In this document: piece by piece, positions 23,871 to 36,788 of the stretch
Numbering within the stretch: the first letter of the stretch is position 1
Layout of the letters: each line of letters starts with the position of its first letter
Assembly: GCF_021130785.1 (NCBI RefSeq)
Contig: NC_060213.1
Span: forward strand, 63,588,001 to 63,652,000
Direction of reading: 5' to 3'
Length of the DNA stretch: 64,000 bases
Origin: Homalodisca vitripennis
Taxonomy: Eukaryota; Arthropoda; Insecta; Hemiptera; Cicadellidae
Notes under the pieces: generated by a model
Told to the model about the DNA's origin: nothing
The model's database searches: none
The model's input: only the letters and a program-made list of their open reading frames with translations
Position numbers and translations under genes: made by a program

Positions 23871-25079
23871 TACTACGTATAAAATATATGAATGGTTATA
23901 ACATGTATCTGTATACTTTCCTTTAAAAATAAATTCAATTGTTTAGTGAAATGAGTTTTGTTACACCAAAATAATGTTATGTTTGTTGGTAACATCTACC
24001 AAAATTGCAAACAACAAATTTACTTTATCAATAAAGTAATTATTAATGCATATTTTGTACGTACATTAAGAAATTTATATTTAAAGGTAACTGTATCCAT
24101 CCTTAAATATCATGAAGCACAATCAATGGTTGAATAAAGACACACCAAATCATATTTAAAGCTATAAAACCCAAGTACTCGTCATTCATACTACACTTGC
24201 ATTATTGATTTTTTCACCAATTCTAGACATCTTTTGTTGCGATTAATTGCCAAAAAACCAAAACTATTTCTAATGATAACCAAATTTAGGTCTAAAGCCA
24301 AAGATACAAATATTCACGGATGTTAACGAAAACAGGAACCAATTGTATTGACTAATAGAGCAATTGGCTATAGTTATTCAATATATATTACAAAACGAGA
24401 TATTTTTATATTATATATGTCACAAACATTTACCACTTAACTATCCAGTACGAACTAAAAACATTTTTAAATAAAAGTAACTAGTACGATGTTTGAACAT
24501 GATAAAGTGAAACTATATTATGTACATGGAAATATAGCCACTAAGGAAAACAGTTTTCTAAAATACTACCTTGTGTAATAAACCTCTGAAGTATTGCATA
24601 GCCAACATTGTTATAAACATTAACGGAAACATATTTATCATTGTAGACAAATAGAGCTTTTATTGAGCACATATATAGTTTTTTTCTATCAATGTATTTG
24701 TATTTATCAAGTATTTTCAGTAAATGGGAAGTACTCAAAATCGGTATAAGCACTTTTTGGGACAAACATTTACCAGTTACTGTACTGAACACTTTCATGC
24801 CCAAGAGAGAGGAGCTCTATAATCAACACTCTTCCTTTAAACTACTAATCTCATGGCCAAAAAAATTCCGGTTTTATAGTAGTCCATAAATAGGAGTTGT
24901 GATAAAACTAAAATTGTTATATAAGAGTAGCTGTTAATTGCTCCTTCTCAGGCAATTTTTCAAATCAAAGTTAGTACATATCACTTTTTAGGTAGTATGA
25001 TGGTATATATAATTTCATTGTTCATGGTTAAAAGATCAGAGAGAAAGGTACTAACTATTTTATCGTTTTGCGCCGATAG
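23871..25079. other. Unassigned AT-rich sequence
   Basis: May contain the diverged right part of family P copy A. No gene was seen. Confidence 0.4.
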
Positions 25080-25560
25080 GAACATTTATGGTTCAACTGA
25101 CTTGTATTCACGACGCCACAACTGGGTTTTCCTTCTTGCACCAAGTATATATACATACGTCTCAGAAACCTATTTAAAAATTAATTTCCACCCTTGTTAT
25201 CTGATTCCCGTCTTATATATTTTCGAATGCCATAGTTGAGTATGCCTCGCTGTCACGATGAAGGAAACATATTTTCGTTCTTAATAATCTACTTCATTCA
25301 GAAAGTAGACGATTCAGGCCATCTAAATTATTTTTTGGTCTAAAGTATATAAGGCGTCAAATTTGAGCTTGCCTCATTACCCCGACCAATAGAATATATA
25401 CACATGTAGGTCACAGAAACGTAAGTCTGTTAAGAGTCTACTTACGCCTCCTGCAATCTTTTTTCGGTCTAGAATATTTCCGGTGCCAGAAATGAGTTTG
25501 CCTTGTTGTCATAATGAAAAAAATATACACACATACTTATACTGAGAGGTCTACTACTAA
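25080..25560 (+). repeat. Diverged tandem array, period about 128 bp
   Basis: Successive units carry the same ordered words: a CC(G/A)-TGCCA-like word, then (T)TTGAG(C/T)TTGCCT, then TGTC-C-ATGAA, then an AATATA(C)ACAC(A)T-like run, then GTCTACTTAC. The GCCT anchor falls at 25243, 25371 and 25500, giving spacings of 128 and 129; an earlier, poorer unit lies near 25129. The unit resembles an internal part of the interspersed family at 60190-60260 and 60905-60975 (GATTGAGCTTGCTTTGTTG), so this looks like local amplification of part of that element. Confidence 0.55.
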
Positions 25561-25882
25561 TACTAAGCCTGGTTCGGGTATAAGGAGGAATTAGTAAGTT
25601 TATGGAACTAAGGATATATTTCAATAACCGTTAATAATAAGCTTGAGTTGTAGAGGTCTTGCTGTAATATTGGGTTACATGGCTCGTTGAAGCTTGTTAG
25701 TATAAAAATATCATATCACAATGTCAAGAAAGCCAATTTTGAGTTCCTTATGTGTAAACATTCACTGCTTTCTCATAACAGTGTTTTAACATTACGCGCA
25801 TCTCCAAAAACAAAAACAACTAAAAATAAAATACATCCAATACATTACATGTTTTAATTGTACCTGTCCAAAATAATATGGT

Positions 25883-26400
25883 CTAACAAGGTGGCTGAAG
25901 TGGCCCTTGTTGGATCATTATCAATAGTACTGTGTTTAATTTCCTCAAGTGCTGGCATAAGAACAGATCGGTATTAAAATCACCAATGCAGATGACGGAG
26001 CTAACTTTAACAGCCTGGCTAACAAAAATATAATTAAAAAGAATTGGCAATAATGAGTATCTCACAAGTGGTGGCCTGTAGACGGCACATAAGCCAATTT
26101 TGGCTTCTTTGTATTTATTACAATACAAAGATTTCCTATGCAATGGTTCACATTATGAGCTAAGAGACACCGTTCATAAAATAAACCTTCTCTTAATGCT
26201 TTCACCCATAACATAGCTATTTTGTACTTGTCTGCTAGAACCTCAGCCGATTCTCAGTATCGTGTAACCCGGCATCTTGTAGCTGTCAGGCTGTAGCCAT
26301 GTCTCACTGAGTGTAAAATGTTCAAACTCACGCACCACTTCTAACATTGCATTAAAACCTGTTTCCAGAGTTTCTCAACTTACCAGGCACCCTACCATAC
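25883..26400 (-). mobile_element. LINE endonuclease-domain relic
   Basis: Minus-strand fragment of a LINE ORF2 endonuclease. HFTLSETWLQPDSYKMPGYT (near 26300) contains the conserved S-E-T-W-L motif. After a stop and frame change, KIGLCAVYRPP and SSVICIGDFNTDLF (26110-25950) give the V-Y-R-P and G-D-F-N motifs. Domain order is correct, and no RT follows. The G-D-F-N-T form and Y-R-P-P form differ from the LINE at 7.2-11.4 kb, so this is another family. Confidence 0.75.
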
Positions 26401-26525
26401 TGTCATCTTCTTCGTTGACGTCAAGGGAGCCATATAAGCTGTGTGGTACCCAGAAACCATGTTTAATAAGAGTCTTGAGTGAAAGCCTTTGCTAACGCTC
26501 AGCCAATTACTGGGTTAATAATAAA
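26395..26525 (+). repeat. Dispersed repeat, GCTAACGCTCAGCCAA family
   Basis: Contains TCAAGGGAGCCATAT, TGTGGTACCCAGAAACCATG and TTTGCTAACGCTCAGCCAAT. The first two words recur at 45320-45365, the last at several loci listed in the findings. Confidence 0.5.
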
Positions 26526-28525
26526 ATTTTCCTTAGATTGGTGTAATCAGAACTACTCGAAGGATCAGTGACAAGGGTTTAATAACCAGCTGATGCTTAA
26601 TATCCTACTTTCTCGTCATTGAGTTTATTGTTGTTAAACGTATATTTATTAAGGATTATAAATAGAATTATAATTATATAATTTGTATTCCCGCTGTTTC
26701 CATATAATCAAACAGGCATTGCCGTTGGTCAAACAAATAAATAAATAAACTAATTAATGTTTTTTGTTTTACTATTTTTGGTATCGTTTGTTTCTAGATA
26801 AGTTTTAACTCGGATTGTTTACTTTCTGCCCAGCTACATGCACAACATAACATAACAACAGAACACTTTTGTAACACCTTTAAAATTAAATCATAAATAC
26901 TAAGTACAGTCAATGAGTAATATAAAATGGCGAATAAAACACTCTATATTGAATCTTTTTTATCTCATTCAATACATACCGACATTAAATAATGAGCGAT
27001 TCAATCATATTGTAGTTTAAAACCAATTTGTACAATTCTATAAGTAACCATCTTTAGTTGATGATTAAGTACATGTTATACTCGTGACCTTATTGTCTGA
27101 ACACAGTTTAAACCATCATTAATGGTCTAGTGCTCAATCTCGAGCATCTTATGAAATGAACGTGGATAAAGTAAGCGGACCCATTCAGGAAGAAATCTGG
27201 CCTTACAAAGGATGGATTGCTCTTTATACGAGTAGAAAATTTGAATGCGTTTCTTGTCGTTTGCAGCAGAGACCTAGATCTTGACCTCCAAAGAGGTCTT
27301 TCATAACTTCACCATAGATAATACTTTTTAGCACCTCCGCTTCATTCATCATCTAGACGTACCAAATTAGTATAAAATGTGTATTGTTCAGCTCTATACT
27401 GCTCCAAAACAATGACTCAAGTTTATTGCTTCACATAAAAAAAAATGTAAAATATTAATATCCTGGTTGGGATATACACATTACTAAAGAGAAAGTGTCG
27501 CATTAGTTTAGCGTTTATGATAAAACTAGCACTTACCCACGAATATTTGACTGAATAGCAGGGATGTCATAACCATGTAATATCTTTTATACCAAACACA
27601 CTCAAGGAATAAATAACGTTGTCTTAAAATAATCAAAATTTTATAATCCATTTCAGAATGATTCTTTGAAAGGAATGTGTGCCTGCTTTGCATGGCACTC
27701 GGCTCCCTTTTTTATACCCACTGTAATCGTTCTTAGAAAGTCTGATTATCTGTAAACCAGATATAGTACAGTTTAATGCCCTTGCTCTCCTATCTGTTTA
27801 TGCTATATCATCTGTTTACTTGGTTCAATCTAGGAATTGTATAAACTTGTACTACCTAATCAGTATGGCACCCGCCATGAAAACGGACCCGCATACCCAA
27901 TGAAGGTTTTCTGTCAGCAAAATTGCACTTTATATCTGATGCATAAACTCATGCATGCATTTAGACTCTATTTGAAAAGTTCATTAGCTTGCTGTTCCCT
28001 CGAATTGCAGCTACTGAGTCAATTCCTTGATAAATCTTGTTAGTTCCCTGTCCTTTATTCCTTCAGCTACTACATGTTCTATATATACCATTCCATGCTG
28101 TCAAAGAAATTCAATTTATAATTTCTTGCATGAAAACATTCGTGACTTAATGTTGTAACAATGTTTTATTAAACCATGTTGATCGTACGCCGTCTTTGGG
28201 ACAGCATGAGGCTTGGTTTTCGCCCTAGAGCAGACATCCTATAGACCAATATAGCCATGTAACCATTGTATCTATAAGATCAATGTAACAACAATATTTC
28301 TCGTTTATAATGTAACGAGATTGTATTACTAGAGTACTTCGCAAGAGACGAGCACCACATCAGGAAATGGTATAGTGGATGCAAAACGTTGACGTAAACC
28401 TATGACCTATCTCAATTTATTACGTAAAGACTGACTTTGTATTTATTTTTTAAATATCTCATTTCAAAACTTGTTAATGCGAATGAATTTACATCCAAGC
28501 AAGTCTATTCAAAGGGACATTTACA

Positions 28526-28529
<4 letters not shown>
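26526..28529. other. Unassigned sequence
   Basis: No recognisable gene or element. Base composition is ordinary for the window. Confidence 0.4.
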
Positions 28530-28597
<68 letters not shown>

Positions 28598-28620
28598 ACA
28601 TATACATATATATATATATA
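28530..28620. repeat. (TA)n microsatellite with TACA interruptions
   Basis: About 90 bp of TA repeats with four TACA interruptions near 28582-28606. An apparent 82-codon frame across it is only Ile-Tyr repeats and is not a gene. Confidence 0.95.
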
Positions 28621-29989
28621 CAATAATATTATTTATGTATACAAATAAAAGATTTACGACCATTTTAGTGGTTGGGTGTATGTAAAACTAAATTTTTCTG
28701 TTATAATGTAAGGAACAATTTTCATTGTTCACATGTGCACGGCAGCATTGACCGTTTATTACAATAGTGTATATTTACATGATTTTCTGACCGATGTTTA
28801 AGGCTTAGGTGTCAACAATTTTGTACTTAAACTAAAAAATTTATCGTTCTGTTAAGACTTCGACAATCGCATAATTTTTAAATTACTAAGCTAGAAATAT
28901 TTCAACCATCAACCATATTCAAACGTAATTGATAATAGAATACTAATTTGTATCTGTAATTAAAGCTTCTAAATCAATAATTGAGCCAAAAGCTTTTTCT
29001 GTAATAGTTGCTGAAATACAAACAATACAAAAACACATACACAGAGTAAACTAAGCATATCTGACCCATGTTTATATTATATTTTTTATTTACTTTGGCT
29101 CTAAACATTCAATTCTCGAAATATTACTGGACAGTTCATAAACACTTTGAATACTACGGTAATAAAATATCGTTTCTACGTGGTTGCGATAGTTACTTAT
29201 CTGTGTACCTAGTGTACATAATGGAGTTTCATTCAACCTCGTTAATTGATTGTGTCTATGTGTAACTGTACAAAAATATTCGAAGCAATCCATGTAGAGT
29301 TTTAACGTTTCAACTGTTGACTTTTCCTATGTGTTTTGTTAGTTACTTTTAGGTAGATTGTGAAATATATTTTGGTAGTACTATTTCAAAAGCCTTTATA
29401 TTTTTACAGTTAACATTTCCTGTGTTACCATCTAAATGAAAACTTGATTTTAAGAATGTTAGCGATTATATCGATATTTACTGTCTCCACACGAATTATT
29501 GTTTTAATATTTTACTTTATTTTATATCTCGTTAGCATTATTAGCACTATTATTAACAACGCTTTTAACGATTTAATTCGTTTTGTGTCCAATTTAAAAT
29601 TATTCAATTACCACTTATAGCTTTTTTTTAACAACTATTTTGTATCATCCATACACCTATTAACTAATAGGTACTTGTTACAATGTTTCTTAAGGTGAAA
29701 CAGTTATTTATAAACTATGCATGTTTTAAGTCAACTGAAAAGCTTATACCCAGTGTTTTACATTTTACTTTGTTTGATATTAGGCCCTTTTAATGACTAA
29801 ACGTTGTATTTACTCTTATTTTATATGTATTTTATATATGTGTGTGTTAAATATTTTAGTGGACTTCTGTTAAATAATGTTCTGGCTTTCTTGCATTATT
29901 CAGAACATTAACGTATGTATATTTCTCGGATATAGATGTTATCTCATCTGTATTCAGCACTGTGAAGGCTGAATCGTCTTGTTCAATAT
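28621..29989. other. Unassigned AT-rich sequence
   Basis: No gene was seen. 28985-29060 and 46905-46985 share the order ATAGTTGCTGAAATA, AAACAC, CAGAGTAAACTAA and TGACCCATGTTTATATTA, so the region 28700-29260 has a diverged partner near 46450-47110 and 47370-47440 (TTTCTACGTGGTTGCGATAG in both). Confidence 0.5.
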
Positions 29990-31080
29990 TTTAATTAAAA
30001 TGCTCAGTGGGTCTCTGTACTACTATTTATAATAGAAAGTACAGCATATTTATGGTGTTCACAAGTTTTATTCCGTATGAAGTGCGTACTTGAACAACTG
30101 CCTCAACGCTTCACCTATCCTCAGGAAATTGCTTCTCCTCTTGTTTCGGTCCTTGTTTCAGAAGTGAGTAAAGAACCTTGTGGGTGGAGTCCTGGGGGTG
30201 TTCTTTCCCCTCTATAGCTAAGCCGCTCCGACCAACGCGGCTTAGTGTAGCGGTCAACCTCTCGTAAATTCGGCACCGCTCTCAGGGTTGTTATGCCAGG
30301 ACACCACGCCACATTCTTGTAGCAATAACCAATGTAAAATTTATTTTGATGGTTCCAATAAAGAAAATTTTGAAAGTAGACTCCTTCTTTAGTAGTTTTG
30401 TTTCTTTACCAGATGAGGTTCTTGTATCTGATTCTTCTTCTGGGTTCTTGTAGAAGTTGTAGAAATATGAAAAAAGGTAGGAAGAAGTGTGCACTAGAAG
30501 TCAAAAGACGCCTTCTATTTGGGATACAATATGAATGGGAAATGAATGACACTATCATAATTTTATTTTTATTTTCATTTTCATTTTTCCACGGATACTT
30601 ATGAAACTGTCCCTCTAGTCTTACTTGTTTAAAAGGTTAATTGACAGAAGCCTAAACAACAAGATTATTAGGTGTTTCTCATTCATAATAAAGCAGCAGT
30701 ATATGTGTTAAAATGTAATAATCAGTGGTAAAAGCAATGGAATTGTAAATCTCAATTTGGGTTGAATGATAACCATAATTTAAGTGAAGTGATATATTTA
30801 TAAATATTGATTAAAGAAACAATATCAGGGTTAGAGCTGTAAAAACCAAAGTACTTTGCATTCATATTATCCTCGAAATCTAGATATCTATAAAAAATAG
30901 ATACAGTAGTTCATATTCATATACCATATATACGCTTACCCCTAATAGCTTCTTGGTCTTCTGAATTTAACATACTCTTCGAATCGTACTCATAATTTTT
31001 CTCGTAAATTTTTGTTATAACTAAAAACATTCGCGAGTATTAATGAATACGCACTGAGACCAATGAATAATAAGCTTTTT
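29990..31080 (+). repeat. Unclassified dispersed family 'P', copy B
   Basis: Longest copy together with C. A run of 40 identical bases shared with C (30217-30256) includes a hairpin with arms CTAAGCCGC (30218-30226) and GCGGCTTAG (30237-30245). Upstream the copies share AAGTTTTATTCC and GAACC(T/C)TGTGGGTGG; downstream they share CAGGACACC and GCCACATTC. A minus-strand frame reading DRYTKPRWSERLS is kept in B and C and partly in A (TTLGAVQNLKVDD), which hints at former coding, though the protein is not recognisable. Confidence 0.65.
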
Positions 31081-31129
31081 GTGTGTACGTTGATAATGAT
31101 TGGTCAACTGTCACAAAAGTTCTCCATTT

Positions 31130-31330
31130 AAAGTACTGGGGTCCAGAAGTGAGGGGAGAATGCTGGGTTCTATGTAGTAGCTAATCCACTCCGTCTAACG
31201 AGGTTTATAGTAGCGGTCAACCCCTCGCATTTTCGGCACCGCTCCAAGGCTTTGTTACTTATGAAAAACACCCCATTTTTGTTGTATTCTCAAGTATCAA
31301 AGTTATTTAATTGCTTTTTCTGGCACAGAT
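31130..31330 (+). repeat. Unclassified dispersed family 'P', partial copy D
   Basis: A more diverged copy just downstream of B: GGGTCCAGAAGTGAGG, then TAGCTAATCCACTCC, TAGTAGCGGTCAACC, CGGCACCGCTCC and CACCCCATTT, in the order of copy C. The hairpin arms are mutated. Confidence 0.6.
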
Positions 31331-34300
31331 CTATGAGGTATATGAGAAAGCACTTCTAGAGACCTTTTTAAGGATTTGTGGATTTGAACTCTCCGAGAGA
31401 TTGGTGGTTGCTATAGATGCTAGTATAGACTAGCTTCTCTACTTATTTCCTTCGAAGATACTAGTTCAATTTTTGCCGGCGACTCGAATTTTCTCTGAGA
31501 TCGCCGGAGAACAAGTAGTTCCAGTTCCAGTGATCATTATCTTTATTAGTAACTTCGAAAAGTGATTAATTTAGATATGGCCCTAGGTTTAGGTAATTTT
31601 TCTCCTAACTGTATGGGTTCCAGATACCCTCTCAGGTGTTATGTCTACATGTACGCATTCAATGAGATTCTCTACTATAACTAAGTAGATTTCAGGACTA
31701 ATCATTTTGGTAATGATGCCTTGCTGCCATTTCACTATATCCTAGCGTACTGTACGCACGAAACCCATAGTCCCAGCTTCAAAGACACGGGGTTTGAATC
31801 TTTCCGTGATATCTATCTCCACCATGTCTTCTTGTTTTCGTTGCTTTGTTCTGACAGGTAGTTAGGTTTTAACAGACTAAGGCGAGTCTTAGCTTTGATC
31901 TTTAACATAGCTTCTGATAGTGTTCCAGTGTTAAAATGGAGAGTGTTTCAATGTTGAAATAAAAATTAATCAATCCGATGTTATGTAGATGGGTTATGTT
32001 GTGTTAGGTATCATGCAACATCTATTTTTAAACCGTGTCTTTGACCTTTGAAACTTTCTTAGTTAGACTATTTACAGCAGCTAGATGATAGATGAGGGAT
32101 AAAATGTGATGAATACTACTTAATTATACAAATGATTTTAACTCAAGTTCTATAAACTACGGGTTACCATTAGTTACCAAAGTGGATGGCAAATCAAAAG
32201 CTGCAAATCAATTACCTTTGTCACAATAATATACTTGTTAGCCTGGCTTTTTATAATAGCCAGTACAAATGTACAGTGTACAAATGTGAGACGTGGGGAT
32301 AAATTAAATGCAAGAAATACGGGCTCTGATCAATGTTAAAAAATTAAAAAGAGACAAATTAAATATGGATAAAGAGGAGTGTTAGGATTGATGCTAACTT
32401 ATTGACATGCTTTTCCTGCTCTCTCGCATGCCGTATGGCTCGGCTGAGACGTTGCATCCTCCTTTGAGGCTCCTATGAGGTTGACTTTATGTCCATGGGT
32501 GGATAGGTAGTTGACGACGACGCGGTCACTTCAAAAACATCACTGGCATCGGGGGGGGAGCACATGTTACGAAGGAATTCGCTTGTCTCCAAAAGAAACT
32601 CCACCACAAATAAAACGGGTTTTACACGGTCTAAAGAACTCAAGGAAGGTTTCGAGATACCCCAAACCTTGTTTAAAGAGGCCTCCCCGGACTAGAGAGA
32701 AAAAGGACGAGATTCCCCACCAGGGGCTGGTGTTTAGAAGTCATGTGATCATATGCCAATCGGGCAATGGGGGAAACATAATTTAACGTCTTGGCCCATA
32801 GTACAACTCAATCCACCTTATTCGGTATTTTACACAGAGAAGACAAATGCAACTAAAATAATTGGAAATGGTAAAATTGAATCCTAACTAATTATCATAA
32901 TAAAGTATTACCATTATAATAAAAAATTATCGTAACGATTTTACTCCAGGGTTTTATGTAAAATTAACCGATTTTCGGCGTACCACACAAGTAATAATTG
33001 TCCAGCTGGTCACTTCTGCTTTCAATTAACTTAATATCATGAAAATTTCTCAGCTACTGATTTATTATTTAAATAAGGTTCACTTGTAATTAATCCATTA
33101 CCCATACTAATCGTAAAAAGATTTTAAGTAGCCCCGGCAACCGTCTGTGACCCAGGCATATTAAAAAATTTCGCAACAGTAAATGATTACTTAAGGGTGA
33201 AATATAAAATTGTTGGAAAACTGTCGGCGACAAATTATACACGACCCCTAATTTCAGACTCTAACTCTCCCTCCTCTAACTAACACTAAACCTTTCACAG
33301 TATATACCAATAATTTAATTATATGCTTTTTGTATCATTTGTACCTGACTTTATTTGAACCTTAACAACCTTGGTTTCACCGCGCACACATCTGCACGTC
33401 CTTTTGCGAATAAATCAATATCTTTGGGTGGATAAAAATTAATATTCTTATCTACACCGTCTTGAAAGTCCAACCTCCCCCTATATTAACATTCTTATGA
33501 ATAGAGATGAAGATATTTACTGTTGGGGATATTTATACGATCAACTAATGAGTTTCTTTATGTTGAAAAATGTTTAACCACCCCCACCTCCCTCACAAAT
33601 GGAGTAGATTTGGGATAGGTCAACATTTTTAAACATGAACCCCAAGTAAGTGATACATAATTTTAAAGATAAACCATACAATATTCCTCCACAACACGAT
33701 GAATATTGGTGTTACAAGAGCTGAATGGGTTTTTATATGCTGTTCATCCATTCCATGTGTGGGAGATGGTTGTCAGAATTGTCAGTATTGTAGTCAATAG
33801 TAATAACAGTATTGTAGCTATATCAGTATTGAGATCAGTATAGTTTTCAGTGCTGTGGATACAATCGTCCTTCTTATCACCTGTTCCCTCTCACAATATT
33901 ATCACTAGTGTGTTTCAGTTTCTGTTGCTAGTAATTAAAAATCTTCAGTCAATTCATCATCAGTCATAGTAATTCTTACAGGGATGTAATACATACTAGA
34001 TAAATAGGACTCGTTCACACAATAGTAGTATCAACATGATGATGCGGAAAAAAGGTAATAAGTTAAAATGAATATTAGGAACAATGTAATACGTTGGGAC
34101 TTTGTTGAATAGTTCATTACATTGAACTATTTCCTTCCTGTTTGTAAAAAAAAAACAATTAAAAGAAAAGTAATACTGACAACGAAAACGGCTCAAACAT
34201 TTTAAAATATTATTTTAAAGCACCTTTTCTGGATCTAAAATTTGTCTTTATAAATCCAAATTGTTTGGTAAGGCCTTGTATGGTAAAATGAATATTTTTG

Positions 34301-34469
34301 GGACCTGAAGTTTATTTTACTATCTGTGTTTAAGCTAATACTTTGGAATTCTTAAGCATTAAATCTGTAACAGATGTTCAATATTTCGAGTCTTAGATAC
34401 ATTCGAGTTTACTCGTAATAAGCTGTTTGAAAGTCAAAAATGATTTATCCATTCTTATTAGTTAATATT
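31331..34469. other. Unassigned, with two GC-richer patches
   Basis: 31470-31510 contains an inverted repeat CCGGCGA/TCGCCGG with an 18-nt loop. 32390-32790 is GC-richer and holds a 91-codon plus-strand frame (32511-32786) with many Arg/Lys/Pro residues; I recognise no domain. 33780-33860 repeats CAGTATTG-like words. The remainder is AT-rich and featureless. Confidence 0.4.
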
Positions 34470-35640
34470 CTCATCAAAATGTTTAGTCGAGTTCTGCAAT
34501 AGAAATAACACGTGGTCTAGTTCAGGAAAGTTTTATTCCTTATGGAAAACGTAATTCACACATCACATATGTCTGATTCTTCTTCTTCCTTCAGTAATCT
34601 GTATCTTCATATACCCTGGGTCCAGAAGTAATCGAAGAACCCTGTGGGTGGGGTGCTGGAGGTGTCCTCTCCCCCGAATGCTAAGCCGCTCCGACCAACG
34701 CGGCTTAGTGTAGCGGTCATCCACTTGCAAATTCGGTACCGCTCCCAGGGTTTTTATGTCAGGACACCGCCCCACATTCCTCTAGCAGTCACCAGTGACA
34801 GTATTACCTTGATGACTGCAGTACAGAAGACAGGAGGCGTTGGAAGAAGATGCTAAAGGCTTCCTTTAAGATTTGGCCTCTTTACCTGAAGAGAAACTAA
34901 TAACAAAGAGAATGCTTTTAAATGTCTTCGGAAATTCAGGAAACTCTTCTAGGTCCTTGGGTTTTATTCAAATTTTTAGTGAGATTAGGAAGGAGAAGTT
35001 CGTATACACGCCTGTTATCAGCACAATCTTTTGATAAAGACTCCTAGTATCCATGGAAATGAAGTTAATAGAAGCGTTTACTTTTATTTTCTTGTTCATA
35101 TGGATAAAATAAAATCATTTTAATATCTCGTCCGAGATGTGCTGAGCCCGTATCTTAAAATGTAATTTTTTACTCTCCGTCAAAACCTAAATAAACTATT
35201 TTAAGGAAATGAGTGTGTATAAGCTAACACATTTTTTATCGTTGGTTGCACCCAACATAAATATACTAACGACTATTTCCAATAGTAAAAGTTAATCATA
35301 TCCCCAATGCTATCGTTATTAATGTATTTATTTATGTGTTTATTTTAATAAGGAGTAACTACTGTAAAATAAATGTCTACGATATTCTTAGCCCAATTAG
35401 TTAAACAAAATTATCTAAATACTCCTCTTTAATCTGATTAACCAAGATTAATGTTTATAAAGGAATAAATAGTGTAAAGTATTTATTGTTATAAAACCAA
35501 AGTAGTTCATGTATAATTTTAAACTTTATATCTAAAAATTTCTACAGTTTATATATATTATGTCATTGATGAATTCTCGATCCCTATATATATATAAATC
35601 GTTTAAACATAGCATTTTATTGCAGAAATCTAGTTATCAT
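34470..35640 (+). repeat. Unclassified dispersed family 'P', copy C
   Basis: Shares both flanks with the others: left with B (AGTTTTATTCC, CCTGTGGGTGG, the hairpin CTAAGCCGC at 34681-34689 and GCGGCTTAG at 34700-34708) and right with A (CACCAGTGACAG, GAGATTAGGAAGGAG, TTCGTATACACG, ATGGATAAAATAAAATC). It therefore links A and B into one family at least about 1 kb long. Similarity beyond 35100 is weaker. Confidence 0.7.
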
Positions 35641-36788
35641 GATCCGTGACCAAAATAAAAACTTTCACAATTCAAAGTTACCACCAACATGAGGTGACTT
35701 ACTCCAGTCGTGTATGCTGTAAGATTATACATAAAATGTATACAATTAAAATAAATATAATATAAGATGCTAAAATGAATTTTTACCCTACGAAATATTG
35801 ATACAAGTTTATTGTGGAATACATTCTACATTGAATTCAACCAAGCTGAACACCCTGCTAACCCACGAAGCTAGCTATTGGTAGTAGCGCATAAAAGTGA
35901 TATAAATATACATGGAGAGGAATTAATTTATTTTTACTATAACAACTAGTTGATTACCTCACAATCGAAATGTGCGGACGGAGCATCACTGCCAACTCTC
36001 TATTAATGGACTGTAGGACAAAGCTGGCACAGAAAGTGTAGTTTTCCATTTGGTGCTCTCCATATTTTACTAGCTGTGGATAATTTTACTTCAATAGCAA
36101 TAACTTCTTAAAACTATTATTTGCTAGATAATGAACGATACTGTTTGCTCTTTAAATATATCGGTATTACTCATCGACTTCTTAAAATTAATGACTTATT
36201 ATTAAGCTGAAACAAAACATTTATATCACCTAGCTATTTACTAACGTTTATTATTAAATAGACTAACTAGATGTTTATTTGTAAATTATATTTTTGATAG
36301 TATTTTATATTAGTTTAATAAGGAATTTGAAAGGCTAAATGAAAAATTTCAAGTTTATACATCATTTCATTATGCTAAACGTATACTTATATGTCATAAG
36401 TTAAAATGTCATATGATTGTACTCTCGGCTTGTTTACAGATGCATTTATTCTACAATTATTTTCTCCTTGATATCATGGTTACCCACAAGACAAATACAG
36501 AAAAGAATGCTAAAAAGCCAAATCCCAGGAGTAATATGGAGCGTCAACGAACTTAAAGTTGCTTATATAGAAATGAAGCTTCACGCTAAATTCCACGTCT
36601 TTAGATTTGTTTTTTCACGATATATTCTATGGACAGACATGAATACAAATTATAATTTTCCAAACTGGCAAATTATTGAGTTCGCTAACGCTCATGTAAT
36701 AATAATAAAATTGTACAATCTATAATGTAATTAAGTAATTCTATTGCAAGTAGGTATTTTGACAGTAAGGTGTCTCTATTATATTTAT
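35641..36788. other. Unassigned AT-rich sequence
   Basis: 36540-36690 (GAAATGAAGCTTCACGC, then GTTCGCTAACGCTCA) is probably a diverged member of the GCTAACGCTCAGCCAA family. No gene was seen. Confidence 0.4.

Noticed and set aside
28437..28685. 82-codon plus-strand frame
   Set aside because: It is mostly Ile-Tyr codons from the (TA)n microsatellite.
32511..32786. Arg/Lys-rich 91-codon plus-strand frame
   Set aside because: No match to a known gag, capsid or ORF1 motif; GC-rich composition alone lengthens frames.
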